A stretch of DNA of 64,000 bases from Bacteroidales bacterium (GTDB lineage Bacteria > Bacteroidota > Bacteroidia > Bacteroidales > UBA10428), in contig JAFGKY010000062.1 of NCBI GenBank assembly GCA_016928305.1, positions 1-64,000 on the forward strand. The letters run 5' to 3'. Shown piece by piece: positions 47,402 to 56,147 of the stretch. Position 1 is the first letter of the stretch. Each line of letters starts with the position of its first letter. Below the pieces are notes generated by a model. It was not told the origin of the DNA, did not search any database, and was given only the letters and a program-made list of their open reading frames with translations. A program made the translations under genes and the position numbers.

Positions 47402-48028
47402 TTATATTTTTTTAACATCCTTAATAAACTCACAAATCTTAAAAACATCTTTTATGCCCGGACTGATCTCAAAACCACTGTTAATATCAACAGCAAATAA
47501 CGATGCGTGTTTTAATGCTGAAATTGCAGCTATATCTTCGGGCAATATTCCACCACTCAGAAAAAAAGGTTTGGTATACCTGAATTCCTCCATTACCTTC
47601 CAGTTGAACTTTTCACCAGTGCCTCCATACAGCTCCGATCTCGTATCAAACAGAAAATATTCGCACAAAGGCAAATAGGGTTCTGTTATAACAAAATCCA
47701 TATTTTTGTCCACTCGGAAGGATTTAATTACTCCTATCCTTTTTGCCTTTATGACTGCAACTGATGCCGGATCCTCATCCCCGTGAAGCTGGACGAAATC
47801 GAGATTGTAACTTTCAACCAACCGCATAATGGTATCGGGATTTTCATTAACAAATACACCGACTTTATTTATATAGGGTGGTATTCTTCGCAATAACCGG
47901 CTATCAAATTTTTCACCCACAAAGCGTACGGATTGCCGGTAAAAAATAAATCCCAGAAAATCGGGTTTACAGGCCACTATTTCGCGAATGTTTTGACGGT
48001 TTTTCAGACCGCATACCTTTACTTTCAT
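47402..48028 (-). CDS. trpF: Phosphoribosylanthranilate isomerase
   Basis: Isomerises phosphoribosyl anthranilate in the pathway. The 208-residue barrel begins MKVKVCGLKNRQNI (catalytic Cys) and ends AVDINSGFEISPGIKD, with the catalytic Asp in the VQLHGDEDP strand region. The start overlaps the trpC stop by four bases (ATGA type). Confidence 0.95.
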   Translation of the reverse strand: MKVKVCGLKNRQNIREIVACKPDFLGFIFYRQSVRFVGEKFDSRLLRRIPPYINKVGVFVNENPDTIMRLVESYNLDFVQLHGDEDPASVAVIKAKRIGVIKSFRVDKNMDFVITEPYLPLCEYFLFDTRSELYGGTGEKFNWKVMEEFRYTKPFFLSGGILPEDIAAISALKHASLFAVDINSGFEISPGIKDVFKICEFIKDVKKI

Positions 48029-48816
48029 TGTATCTGTATTAATTGTTTTACAAAGGATGCAAATGCTGTTGCCGGATCAGGATCACACATAAAATGTTCA
48101 CCTATCAGAAAACCGTTATAACCATGAACCTGCAAATGCTTTACGATCCGAGGCGAATTAATGCCACTTTCAGCGATTTTCAAGAATTCAGGTGGTAAGA
48201 GAGGCGCCATTCTTACGGATCGTTCAACATCGACAGAAAAATCCCTGAGATCACGGTTATTGACACCGATTACCGATATAGCCTCATTGATCATTTTAAT
48301 TTCAGTAACATTATGGATCTCCAGGATAACCTGCAAATGAAGAGAACGGGCCAGATCAGCCAGTTTTTTTATTTTCGCCTTGTCCAATACAGCTGCTATC
48401 AGCAGAATCGCATCAGCACCCAGAGCTTTCGATTCAATTACCTGATATTCGTGTATTATAAAATCTTTCCGTAAAATGGGAATGGGATTTATTTCCCGTG
48501 CCCGTTTCAGGTCTTCGGGTGAACCTCCAAAATAGGTTGAATCTGTAAGGACTGACAATGCCGAGGCCCCAGCCCGGAAATAGCCCGTAGTGACTTCTTC
48601 AACGGTTGCATAAGCGTTAAGGATACCTTTTGAGGGGGATCTCCTTTTAAACTCAGCAATAATTCCGGTTCTTTCAGGATTCAACAACGCCCGTGTAAGA
48701 GAAACCGTTTTTCTGGAAAAGCCGGGCAGCCTTTTCAACTCTTCAGGAGATGTTTTTTCCATTTTCACGGACAGCTCCTGTTGTTTATGTTTGATTATGC
48801 TGTCTAACAGGGTCAT
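48025..48816 (-). CDS. trpC: Indole-3-glycerol phosphate synthase
   Basis: Closes the indole ring. The 263-residue barrel shows IIAEFKRRSPSKG (residues about 51-63), DSTYFGGSPEDL and IGVNNRDLRDF (about 174-184), plus AESGINSP. It overlaps trpD by four bases and trpF by four, showing tight coupling in the operon. Confidence 0.96.
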   Translation of the reverse strand: MTLLDSIIKHKQQELSVKMEKTSPEELKRLPGFSRKTVSLTRALLNPERTGIIAEFKRRSPSKGILNAYATVEEVTTGYFRAGASALSVLTDSTYFGGSPEDLKRAREINPIPILRKDFIIHEYQVIESKALGADAILLIAAVLDKAKIKKLADLARSLHLQVILEIHNVTEIKMINEAISVIGVNNRDLRDFSVDVERSVRMAPLLPPEFLKIAESGINSPRIVKHLQVHGYNGFLIGEHFMCDPDPATAFASFVKQLIQIQ

Positions 48817-49808
48817 GATTGCATCGCCATTAGTTTTGTAAATGATGCCAGCGCTTTACCGCTTTCGAGTGATTCGCGGGCCAGTGAAATACATTTATGC
48901 AAAGGCCTACCGGGAAAATAACAATGCAATGCCAGAGCTGAATTGGCGATGACAACCATGTGTTGCGCTGTTGTACCCTTCCCTTCAAGGATATTCCTGA
49001 AAATCGAGGCTGCTTCTTCCAGGGTTGCTCCACCTATAAGTGCTTTGCCTTCTACTCTGCTGAATCCAAGTGATTCAGGCGACATAATATGTTCGGCCCC
49101 GTTAACAATCAATTTAACATCACCTGTGAGAGAAAATTCATCATAGCCATCAAGACTGTGTACAATAATAAATTCTTTCTCCGATTGCTGGTAAAGATAA
49201 TTATATAATCTTGCCAGTTCGAGGCTAAAAACTCCAATAAGTTGCTTTTTAGGGAAACTCGGATTTATCATGGGCCCAAGGACATTTATGAACGTTTTGA
49301 TTTTCAATGCCTTTCTAACCGGTGCCACATTTTTCATTGCCGGATTAAAAAGTGGAGCATGCATATAGCAAACACCGGTTTTCTCAATTTCCTTTTTTAG
49401 TTTGTCAATGTCAGTCGAGAATTTATATCCGAAATATTCCATCATATTTGAGGATCCACTGATTGAAGAGACACCATAATTCCCGTGTTTGGCAACGAAG
49501 GCACCGGCTCCAGCCACTACAAACGCAGATAGTGTAGATATATTGAAAGTGTCCTTATTATCTCCCCCGGTACCGCAGACATCAATGGTATCAAAACCGG
49601 ACAGATCAACTTTCAGGCATAGGTTGAGCAAAGCATCACGAAAACCGCTGAGCTCATCAACGGTAATGCTCCTCATTAAATAAACCGTCAGAAAGGCAGC
49701 TATTTCAGCCTCGCTGTAAGCACCTTTGGCAATATTGGTTAACACTTCTTCTGCTTCTGCACGGGAAAGTGTTTTATGCTCAAACAGATAGTTCAGTACT
49801 TTTCGCAT
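48813..49808 (-). CDS. trpD: Anthranilate phosphoribosyltransferase
   Basis: Transfers ribose 5-phosphate from PRPP to anthranilate. The 331-residue protein has the PRPP loop CGTGGDNKDTFNIST (residues about 78-92), then KHGNYGVSSISGSSNM and the later FINVLGPMINPS region. It is separate from trpG rather than fused. It follows trpG after a 54-base gap and overlaps trpC. Confidence 0.96.
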   Translation of the reverse strand: MRKVLNYLFEHKTLSRAEAEEVLTNIAKGAYSEAEIAAFLTVYLMRSITVDELSGFRDALLNLCLKVDLSGFDTIDVCGTGGDNKDTFNISTLSAFVVAGAGAFVAKHGNYGVSSISGSSNMMEYFGYKFSTDIDKLKKEIEKTGVCYMHAPLFNPAMKNVAPVRKALKIKTFINVLGPMINPSFPKKQLIGVFSLELARLYNYLYQQSEKEFIIVHSLDGYDEFSLTGDVKLIVNGAEHIMSPESLGFSRVEGKALIGGATLEEAASIFRNILEGKGTTAQHMVVIANSALALHCYFPGRPLHKCISLARESLESGKALASFTKLMAMQS

Positions 49809-49862
49809 TCGATAGTATGTTTAAAATGAATTATTTGATAAATGGCGGAACAGGATTACTTT

Positions 49863-50435
49863 TCAAAGGTTAAGCCAGTTTTTAATTATATCAAGTCCGT
49901 TTCTCGTTAGTATTGATTCAGGATGGTACTGCACTCCCTTCACATCATATTGCCTGTGACTTACGCCCATGATCAGTCCTTTTTCATCGATACACGTAAC
50001 TTCAAGGCATTCCGGCAGGTTCCCGGGATTAATGACCCAGGAGTGATATCGCCCGGCTTCAAACTCACGGGGAATACCAATATATAGCGGATCATCCGTA
50101 CGTGTGATGATAATACGGCTGGCAACACCGTGGTATACTTTATTAAGATTGAGCAGTGTTCCTCCAAATGCTTCACCGATAGCCTGGTGACCCAGGCAGA
50201 CACCGAGTATGCTTTTCGATGCTGCAAAATGCCGGATGAGATCAAGACAAATACCGGCTTCAACCGGAATGCCCGGACCCGGTGAAAGCAGTATCTTATC
50301 GTAATCCGCAATATCTTCCAGTGCCAGTTCATCGTTACGGAATACCTTCAAGGGATCACTTGTAAGTTTTCCGATATATTGAACCAGGTTATAGGTAAAG
50401 GAATCGTAATTATCAATGACAAGTATTTTTTTCAT
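49863..50435 (-). CDS. trpG: Anthranilate synthase glutaminase subunit
   Basis: Supplies ammonia from glutamine to TrpE. The 190-residue class I amidotransferase has the nucleophile in GVCLGHQAIGEAFGG (residues about 78-92) and the His-Glu pair in VQYHPESILT (about 168-177). It starts MKKILVIDNYDSFTYNLVQYI. Sequence alone also fits PabA, but the trp context decides. It lies 54 bases after trpE. Confidence 0.95.
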   Translation of the reverse strand: MKKILVIDNYDSFTYNLVQYIGKLTSDPLKVFRNDELALEDIADYDKILLSPGPGIPVEAGICLDLIRHFAASKSILGVCLGHQAIGEAFGGTLLNLNKVYHGVASRIIITRTDDPLYIGIPREFEAGRYHSWVINPGNLPECLEVTCIDEKGLIMGVSHRQYDVKGVQYHPESILTRNGLDIIKNWLNL

Positions 50436-50489
50436 TCTTTTATAGGTTACATAATTACATGGATTTTTCAGATCGCTTTAAGTTTGTTG

Positions 50490-51890
50490 TTATTGAATTT
50501 CGGCGGCCATTTCAATAGCTTTTTTCAGGGCTCCCAGCTTGTTATTGACTTCCTGGAGTTCGCTTTCTTCTCGTGATACAGCAACAATACCGGCACCTGC
50601 CTGATAATACAGATGATTTTTTTTACTCAGGAAAGTACGTATCAGGATTGCATGGTTGAAGTTGCCATTAAGATCAAGAAAACCGATTGCACCGCCATAA
50701 TAGCCACGGGCCTGATTTTCATATGTATCAATTAACTGCATGGCTTTATATTTCGGAGCTCCGGAAAGCGTGCCGGCAGGAAAGGTGGCGGTCATCATAT
50801 CCACAATTCCGGATGACTTGTTAAGTTCACCGGAAACCGTTGAAACCATATGCAGCACATGCGAATAATATTGAATTTCACGATAGCTTTCCACTTTAAC
50901 ATTGCCGGAATGGCGGCTTAAATCATTTCTGGCCAGGTCAACCAGCATAATATGTTCAGCATTTTCTTTTAAATCAGTTGATAACTGCTGTGCCAGCAGT
51001 TTATCTTTTTCGTCGTCTCCGGTCCTTACAAAAGTGCCGGCAATCGGATTAATGATAGCCTTTCCCTTTTGTATTTTAAGTTGCGCTTCGGGGGACGATC
51101 CGAAAATCTTGTAATCGCCATAATCAAAGAAAAACAGATATGGAGAAGGATTAATAGAACGCAACGCCCGATATACATTAAATTCATCACCTGAGAATCG
51201 CTGGGAGAACTGCCGTGACATTACAATCTGAAACACATCACCCCGGTAGCAATGTTCTTTTCCCCGGGTTACCATTTTCATATACTCTTCATCAGTGATA
51301 TTGGAATGCTCTTCCCCTTCTGGCTGAAAAGGATAGGACGCATAATTCCGGCTCACCAGCAGGGATTCAATTTTCTCACCTTCATTTGATTCACCATCAA
51401 ACTGATTTTCAACGATATAGAGAACATTCTGAAAATGGTTTATAGCAATAATGTATTTGTAAAAACCGTAATGGATATCGGGAATTTTATACTCCTCCTT
51501 AATCGTAGCGTTCAACTTTATTTTCTCAAAATAACGGACTGCATCATAAGCTGTATAACCAAAAAATCCGTTTACCGGTATTTTTTCGTCTGTCTTCAAT
51601 GGTTTGAAGCAATGCATAAATTCATTAAACCTTTTTTCAAAAGAATCCAGTTGAGCCTGGTCAATAGATCCATCCGGATAGGTGGCGGTATAAACACCAT
51701 TGTCAACCAGGAAAGTAGCCACCGGACCTGAGCATATAAAGGAATAACTGTTTTCATTGCCATGATAATCAGAGCTTTCCAACAATATACTGTTGGGATA
51801 GATATCCCTGATCTTCAGATAGATGCTTACCGGTGTTATCGTATCTGCCAGTAAACGTTTTGAAGTGGTTCGAAAAGTGAATGTTTTCAT
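50490..51890 (-). CDS. trpE: Anthranilate synthase component I
   Basis: First committed step from chorismate. The 466-residue protein has a conserved C-terminal chorismate-binding domain, with QIVMSRQFSQ, SPSPYLFF-like NPSPYLFFFDYGD, GTFVRTGDDEKD, ARNDLSRHSG and AGTLSGAPKYKAM in order. The N-terminal part matches the tryptophan-feedback domain, including an ESSDYHG segment in place of the usual LLES element. The ATG at 51890 lies 43 bases after the attenuator stem. Confidence 0.96.
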   Translation of the reverse strand: MKTFTFRTTSKRLLADTITPVSIYLKIRDIYPNSILLESSDYHGNENSYSFICSGPVATFLVDNGVYTATYPDGSIDQAQLDSFEKRFNEFMHCFKPLKTDEKIPVNGFFGYTAYDAVRYFEKIKLNATIKEEYKIPDIHYGFYKYIIAINHFQNVLYIVENQFDGESNEGEKIESLLVSRNYASYPFQPEGEEHSNITDEEYMKMVTRGKEHCYRGDVFQIVMSRQFSQRFSGDEFNVYRALRSINPSPYLFFFDYGDYKIFGSSPEAQLKIQKGKAIINPIAGTFVRTGDDEKDKLLAQQLSTDLKENAEHIMLVDLARNDLSRHSGNVKVESYREIQYYSHVLHMVSTVSGELNKSSGIVDMMTATFPAGTLSGAPKYKAMQLIDTYENQARGYYGGAIGFLDLNGNFNHAILIRTFLSKKNHLYYQAGAGIVAVSREESELQEVNNKLGALKKAIEMAAEIQ

Positions 51891-51932
51891 AGTTATCTTG
51901 TATTTCGTTTATAATGAGCTTGATTTTTAAAC

Positions 51933-51968
51933 AGAAACGGCCTACCGTGAGTACGATAGGCCGTTTCT
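51933..51968 (-). terminator. trp attenuator terminator hairpin
   Basis: A perfect 12-bp stem: 51933-51944 pairs with 51957-51968, with a 12-base loop (51945-51956). In the minus direction it is followed by GTTTAAAAA, a weak U-tract. Loop bases 51944-51951 can alternatively pair with 52000-52007, at the end of the leader peptide reading frame. Confidence 0.75.
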
Positions 51969-52000
51969 ATATTGTTAATTTATACAATAGGAGTATGGTC

Positions 52001-52057
52001 TCACGGTTTAATGAGGAAACTGCTGAACCACCACCAAGTTGTATAAATTTTTCTCAT
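52001..52057 (-). CDS. trpL: trp operon leader peptide with three tandem Trp codons
   Basis: An 18-codon frame, MRKIYTTWWWFSSFLIKP, on the minus strand ending in TGA at 52001-52003. Residues 8-10 are three consecutive tryptophans encoded by TGG TGG TGG. It starts about 15 bases after the predicted transcription start of the promoter at 52080-52110 and precedes trpE. The A-rich bases before the ATG are the normal start context in this phylum. Its product is probably not functional; its translation would be the sensor. Confidence 0.82.
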   Translation of the reverse strand: MRKIYTTWWWFSSFLIKP

Positions 52058-52079
52058 TTTTTATTTACCATTTTGAATG

Positions 52080-52110
52080 CAAATATAAAGGATGAATCGA
52101 AAAAAACAAA
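52080..52110 (-). promoter_or_regulatory. trp operon promoter
   Basis: In the minus direction: TTTG (52110-52107), a 19-base spacer, TATATTTG (52087-52080). This is an exact fit to the phylum's consensus. The -33 element is just after the clpX stop at 52114. Predicted start of transcription near 52072. Confidence 0.8.
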
Positions 52111-52113
52111 GAA

Positions 52114-53334
52114 TCAGGCAGCTTTTAATCGTTGCAGATTCACTTTTTCAATTTTTGACTTGGCATAATCAGCGGTAATGTTTATTTCATTCTCTTCACC
52201 GGAAGGTAGTTCAAACATAGCATCGATCATGATGGCTTCACAGATGGAACGCAATCCCCTGGCGCCAAGTTTAAACTCAACTGCCTTCTCAACAACATAA
52301 TCCAAGGTTTCCTCTTCAAATGTCAGTTTGATGCCATCGAGTTCAAAGAGTTTTATATATTGTTTGATAATTGCGTTTTTTGGCTCGGTAAGAATGCTGC
52401 GTAAAGCCTTTTTGTCCAGTGGATGCAAAAATGTCAGCATGGGAAGGCGACCGATTATTTCAGGGATCATTCCGTAAGCACGAAGATCCTGCGGCGCAAT
52501 GTATTGCATAAGGTTATTGCGATCAATAATATCGGATTTACGCGCAGCATTATAACCTACAACAGTTGTATTCAGGCGTTGTGCAATTTTTCGCTCAATA
52601 CCTTCAAATGCCCCGCCACAAATAAAAAGTACATTCCGTGTATCTACCGGTATCATTTTCTGATCCGGATGTTTCCGGCCTCCCTGTGGCGGTACGTTCA
52701 CAATTGATCCTTCGAGCAGTTTCAGCAGGCCTTGTTGTACTCCTTCTCCTGAAACATCCCGGGTAATGGACGGATTATCACCCTTACGAGCAATTTTATC
52801 GATTTCGTCAATGAACACGATGCCCTTTTCAGCCGCTTCGAGATTATAATCGGCAACCTGTAACAAACGTGTAAGGATACTTTCAATATCTTCACCCACA
52901 TAACCTGCTTCGGTGAGAACCGTTGCGTCAACGATGGTAAAAGGAACATGGAGTAATTTAGCTATTGTTCTGGCCAATAATGTTTTACCAGTCCCTGTTT
53001 CTCCCACTAAAATGATGTTTGATTTTTCAATTTCGACATCTTCCGTTTCTTTCCGGTTCGACTGGATCAGTCGCTTGTAATGATTGTATACAGCAACAGA
53101 AATAATCTTTTTAGCTTCTTCCTGCCCGATAACATATAGATCAAGGAATTTCTTTATTTCCTTGGGCTTAAGCAATTTAATGGAATTGAGATCAAACGGG
53201 TGAGTTTTCTTAATTTCCTCCTGAACAATATCATACGCCTGCTCAACACAGCTGTCGCATATGTGTCCTGAGATCCCGGCTATAAGAAGGTTGGTCTCAC
53301 GTTTATCCCGTCCGCAAAAGGAACATTTATCCAT
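52114..53334 (-). CDS. clpX: ATP-dependent Clp protease unfoldase ClpX
   Basis: AAA+ unfoldase that feeds substrates to ClpP. The 406-residue protein starts with a zinc finger (CSFCGRD...HICDSC, residues 4-32). Walker A is [11 protein letters not shown] (about 111-121), Walker [11 protein letters not shown] (about 173-182), then [14 protein letters not shown] and the sensor regions. The ClpP-docking loop has VVGY where VGF is the norm. It is followed by the trp promoter and preceded by clpP after 73 bases. Confidence 0.96.
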   Translation of the reverse strand: MDKCSFCGRDKRETNLLIAGISGHICDSCVEQAYDIVQEEIKKTHPFDLNSIKLLKPKEIKKFLDLYVIGQEEAKKIISVAVYNHYKRLIQSNRKETEDVEIEKSNIILVGETGTGKTLLARTIAKLLHVPFTIVDATVLTEAGYVGEDIESILTRLLQVADYNLEAAEKGIVFIDEIDKIARKGDNPSITRDVSGEGVQQGLLKLLEGSIVNVPPQGGRKHPDQKMIPVDTRNVLFICGGAFEGIERKIAQRLNTTVVGYNAARKSDIIDRNNLMQYIAPQDLRAYGMIPEIIGRLPMLTFLHPLDKKALRSILTEPKNAIIKQYIKLFELDGIKLTFEEETLDYVVEKAVEFKLGARGLRSICEAIMIDAMFELPSGEENEINITADYAKSKIEKVNLQRLKAA

Positions 53335-53378
53335 CGTTTATAATGGTATTATAACTATAACTAACGAAAACATCGACA

Positions 53379-53386
53379 CAAAGTTA
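53379..53386 (-). promoter_or_regulatory. Candidate -7 box before clpX
   Basis: TAACTTTG in the minus direction, consensus TAnnTTTG, 44 bases before the clpX ATG. No TTTG at the -33 position, so this is a weaker candidate. It would allow clpX expression apart from clpP. Confidence 0.4.
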
Positions 53387-53407
53387 CTATTCATATTGTA
53401 AAAATCA

Positions 53408-54088
53408 TTATTTCTTTTTACTTCTTTCCAACACTTCATCAATCATTCCATAATCCATGGCTTCTTTAGCCGTCATCCAGTAGTCACGGTCAGAATCCTT
53501 TTCCACTTTCTCAATCGGTTTTCCGGTATGACTGGCTATAATGTTGTATAATTCAGATCGCAGTTTTACTATTTCCCGTGCGGTAATCTCAATATCTGCT
53601 GCCTGTCCCTGGACACCACCCATAGGCTGGTGTATCATAATCCGGGAATGCTTGAGAGCAGAACGTTTTCCTTTGGCTCCGGCACACAATAGCACTGCTC
53701 CCATGGATGCAGCCATACCCGTACAGATGGTTGCCACATCGCAGGAAATATACTGCATCGTATCATAAATACCCAGTCCGGCATGTACGGCCCCTCCCGG
53801 GGTATTGAAATAAATCTGGATATCCTTTCCGGGATCAGCAGAATCAAGATACAGGAGCTGAGCCTGAATGACGTTGGCCACAAAATCATCGACAGGCAAT
53901 CCCAAAAAAATAATCCTGTCCATCATCAAACGCGAAAAAACATCCATCTGGGCAATATTTAACTGCCTCTCCTCAATGATGGTAGGAGAAATATAACTGT
54001 TTGCCACCGAGGTATACCGATGCAAATTTATGCTGCTTATACCGGCATGACCCGTAACGTATTTTGTGAAATCTTTATACAAGTCCAT
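53408..54088 (-). CDS. clpP: ATP-dependent Clp protease proteolytic subunit
   Basis: Self-compartmentalised serine protease. The 226-residue protein shows the nucleophile in [14 protein letters not shown] (residues about 122-135), the histidine in [11 protein letters not shown] (about 147-157) and the aspartate in the [11 protein letters not shown] region. The N-terminal segment of about 30 residues before [12 protein letters not shown] is longer than in E. coli and usual in this phylum. It is directly upstream of clpX in the minus direction. Confidence 0.95.
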   Translation of the reverse strand: MDLYKDFTKYVTGHAGISSINLHRYTSVANSYISPTIIEERQLNIAQMDVFSRLMMDRIIFLGLPVDDFVANVIQAQLLYLDSADPGKDIQIYFNTPGGAVHAGLGIYDTMQYISCDVATICTGMAASMGAVLLCAGAKGKRSALKHSRIMIHQPMGGVQGQAADIEITAREIVKLRSELYNIIASHTGKPIEKVEKDSDRDYWMTAKEAMDYGMIDEVLERSKKK

Positions 54089-54294
54089 AATATTAATGCT
54101 TTTGTTGTTATTTTATATGAGTAACACGCTTAATTGGTAAAGGTTCTTCTTATTCATTGCCTGAAAATTCAAAAGTTTATGCCCCATTTTAGACATACAA
54201 ATCATCCTGGTTTAGTCGTCTTAATTCGTACGTTTATTGTCCGTTGTCTTTACTCCTGATTTGTGGTTCCTGGCTCTTGGTTCTATAAATATAC
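54089..54294. other. clpP-tig gap with heptad repeat
   Basis: A 206-base gap. TGGTTCC TGGCTCT TGGTTCT at 54264-54284 are three heptads close to the NNGTTCN pattern seen elsewhere. No promoter consensus and no hairpin terminator seen. Confidence 0.4.
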
Positions 54295-55653
54295 TTACTT
54301 CTCCAGTAATTTATTAAATTTTTCATGTTTAATTTCCTTTTCCTCCAGCTTGACACTTTTCTTAATCAGCTCAAACACCTTGTTTTCGATCAGTTTTTCG
54401 GAATGCCGGCGGATTTCGGATTTACTTTTCATGGCTTCTTCAACATAACCGGCAAGTGTTTCTTCCGGGACGTTGGCAATTCCATAGTATTGCAAGAATT
54501 GCATCCGGTAGTTAAAGTTAATGAATGCCCTTAACTCTTCTTCCGTGATTTTTATATCATGTTCACGCACGATTTTTGATTTAATCAGCTGCCACTTCAG
54601 GTCGTCGGTGAAATGGTTAAAATCTTTTTCGAGTTGTTCTTTGGTAAGCTTGCCCTCGTTGACTTTTAACAACCATCTCTTTAAAAATTCAACAGGGAGG
54701 TTCTTTTTAAATTTTTTCAAATAATAATCCCTGACATCATGTGTAAATTTATATTCACTTTCGCGCTCAAAGGATGCAGCCAGCTCCTTATTTACCTGTT
54801 GATCAAATTCTTCTGTAGTTTTAATAACATCCTTCCCGTAAAGCTTATCGTACAATTCCTGATTTATTTCAGGTTTCTCGAAGGTAGAAATGGATTTGAT
54901 GGTAAGGCGAAAATCATCTTTTATCCCGTCAAGTTTCTCTTTGTCGGTTTTTAGTAAAGCAGCCCGATCGGTTTCGTTGGGAAATGTCTTATGCAGGTCA
55001 ATGATTAGCTGCTTCCCAACCTGCATATCCATAAACTGCTTTACTATTTTTTCCTCTTTGATATATTCAAGGTAGATGGTTGCATCATCCGCTTTTATTC
55101 CTTCAGGCACCGGTTCGCCCTGTTTATCCACCTGAACCATATCGGCTTTAATCATCTCATTTCCCTTTATCTGACCGGTTTCCTTAAAACTGCCAAAGCG
55201 TGATCTCAGTCTGTCAATATGCTGTGACCGTGCTTCATCATCAATGATTATTTTATAATAAGTTATCTTCTCTTTATTGTTGACAGGTGCCTCAAATTCG
55301 GGGGCAATCCCGATGTCAAAAACAAATTCAAATTCCGTTTGTGTATCCCAGCTGATCTCCGGATTTTTGTCGTCATGAGGTAAAGGATCACCCAATATAT
55401 TAAGGTTTTCTTTAGTGAAATACGCATGCAATGATTCTTCCAGTATTTTATTAACTTCTTCAGCAATAACTGATTTTCCGACCATTTTCCGTATCACACC
55501 AATGGGTACCATACCGGGCCGGAATCCATCAATCCGCGCTTTCTTCCTATAGTCTTTCAGGGTGTTTTCAACTTTCTGTTCATAATCTGATTTTTCAATC
55601 CGGACCCTAACCACTGCATTCAATTCATCAATGTTGTCTCTCGTAATGTTCAT
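54295..55653 (-). CDS. tig: Trigger factor
   Basis: Ribosome-bound chaperone that meets new chains at the exit tunnel. The 452-residue protein has an N-terminal ribosome-binding domain containing KARIDGFRPGMVPIGVIRKM (residues about 38-57, the GFRxGxxP signature) and a C-terminal helical chaperone domain. A central PPIase-like domain is recognisable only weakly. It is in the typical order tig-clpP-clpX. Confidence 0.93.
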   Translation of the reverse strand: MNITRDNIDELNAVVRVRIEKSDYEQKVENTLKDYRKKARIDGFRPGMVPIGVIRKMVGKSVIAEEVNKILEESLHAYFTKENLNILGDPLPHDDKNPEISWDTQTEFEFVFDIGIAPEFEAPVNNKEKITYYKIIIDDEARSQHIDRLRSRFGSFKETGQIKGNEMIKADMVQVDKQGEPVPEGIKADDATIYLEYIKEEKIVKQFMDMQVGKQLIIDLHKTFPNETDRAALLKTDKEKLDGIKDDFRLTIKSISTFEKPEINQELYDKLYGKDVIKTTEEFDQQVNKELAASFERESEYKFTHDVRDYYLKKFKKNLPVEFLKRWLLKVNEGKLTKEQLEKDFNHFTDDLKWQLIKSKIVREHDIKITEEELRAFINFNYRMQFLQYYGIANVPEETLAGYVEEAMKSKSEIRRHSEKLIENKVFELIKKSVKLEEKEIKHEKFNKLLEK

Positions 55654-55891
55654 TCGATACCTTCTTTAAATACATTCAATTAACAAAACAATTTTAAAAC
55701 CGCCTTAGAAGATGGAAAGAATCCCATAACGCCAGGCGGTTGTGAGAATTAAGTGTGGATGAAGGGACTCCCCGATTGTGCAGTTCTAACTCATCTTTCA
55801 GATTTCGCAGAACTGCATCATCGGGATCCCTTTGGCTTTTCTTCGAAATGCTGCAACATGCGCTATCGCTCATGTTGCCATCCTCACTGTG
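55654..55891. repeat. Structured gap with a degenerate second tRNA 3' end
   Basis: The 18 bases at 55753-55770 match 55891-55908, the 3' end of the tRNA-Leu gene, at 17 of 18 positions. Between them are a 17-bp-arm hairpin (55771-55787 with 55809-55825, one mismatch and one G-T) and a perfect 8-bp hairpin (55853-55860 with 55871-55878). A minus-strand ORF through the region is not credible as a protein. Confidence 0.6.
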
Positions 55892-55973
55892 TGCGGATGA
55901 AGGGACTCGAACCCCCACGCCTTTCGGCACAAGATCCTAAATCTTGCGCGGCTACCAATTACGCCACATCCGC
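55892..55973 (-). tRNA. tRNA-Leu, anticodon UAG
   Basis: An 82-base cloverleaf read on the minus strand. The acceptor arms GCGGATG and CATCCGC pair over seven bases with discriminator A; the anticodon stem CAAGA/TCTTG surrounds the loop TTTAGGA, so the anticodon is UAG (reads CUN Leu codons). A long variable arm (class II) and a GGTTCGAGTCC T arm are present. The CCA end is not encoded. Confidence 0.93.
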
Positions 55974-56008
55974 ATGATATCGTAATATCGCCCATCGAAT
56001 AAACGGCG

Positions 56009-56037
56009 CAAAGTTATCATTTTTTTCCGTGAACAAA
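56009..56037 (-). promoter_or_regulatory. Promoter of the tRNA-Leu gene
   Basis: In the minus direction: TTTG (56037-56034), a 17-base spacer, TAACTTTG (56016-56009). The mature tRNA begins at 55973, about 28 bases after the predicted start. Confidence 0.65.
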
Positions 56038-56147
56038 AAACCTCATCCTTACCCTTATCTGACATCCATACGTAATGGCAGCATGATAATAAATTTTGCA
56101 TATGTTTGACAAACGGAGGACTTGCGAAACTATTTCTTGCTCAGGTT

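Larger units (their letters stand above)
51933..52057 (-). promoter_or_regulatory. Ribosome-mediated trp attenuator
   Basis: Contains the leader peptide, an 11-bp pairing of 52039-52049 with 51977-51987, an 8-bp pairing of 52000-52007 with 51944-51951, and the 12-bp terminator hairpin. The 8-bp pairing uses the loop and one stem base of the terminator and crosses the 11-bp pairing, so the forms exclude each other. A ribosome waiting at the three Trp codons would free 52000-52007 for the antiterminator; one reaching the stop at 52001-52003 would cover it and let the terminator form. Confidence 0.75.

Noticed and set aside
55694-55930. Minus-strand 78-residue ORF across the tRNA-Leu 3' part and the hairpins
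   Set aside because: It runs through a real tRNA gene and two hairpins, has no start context or homology that I can see, and the frame is explained by the structured repeats.
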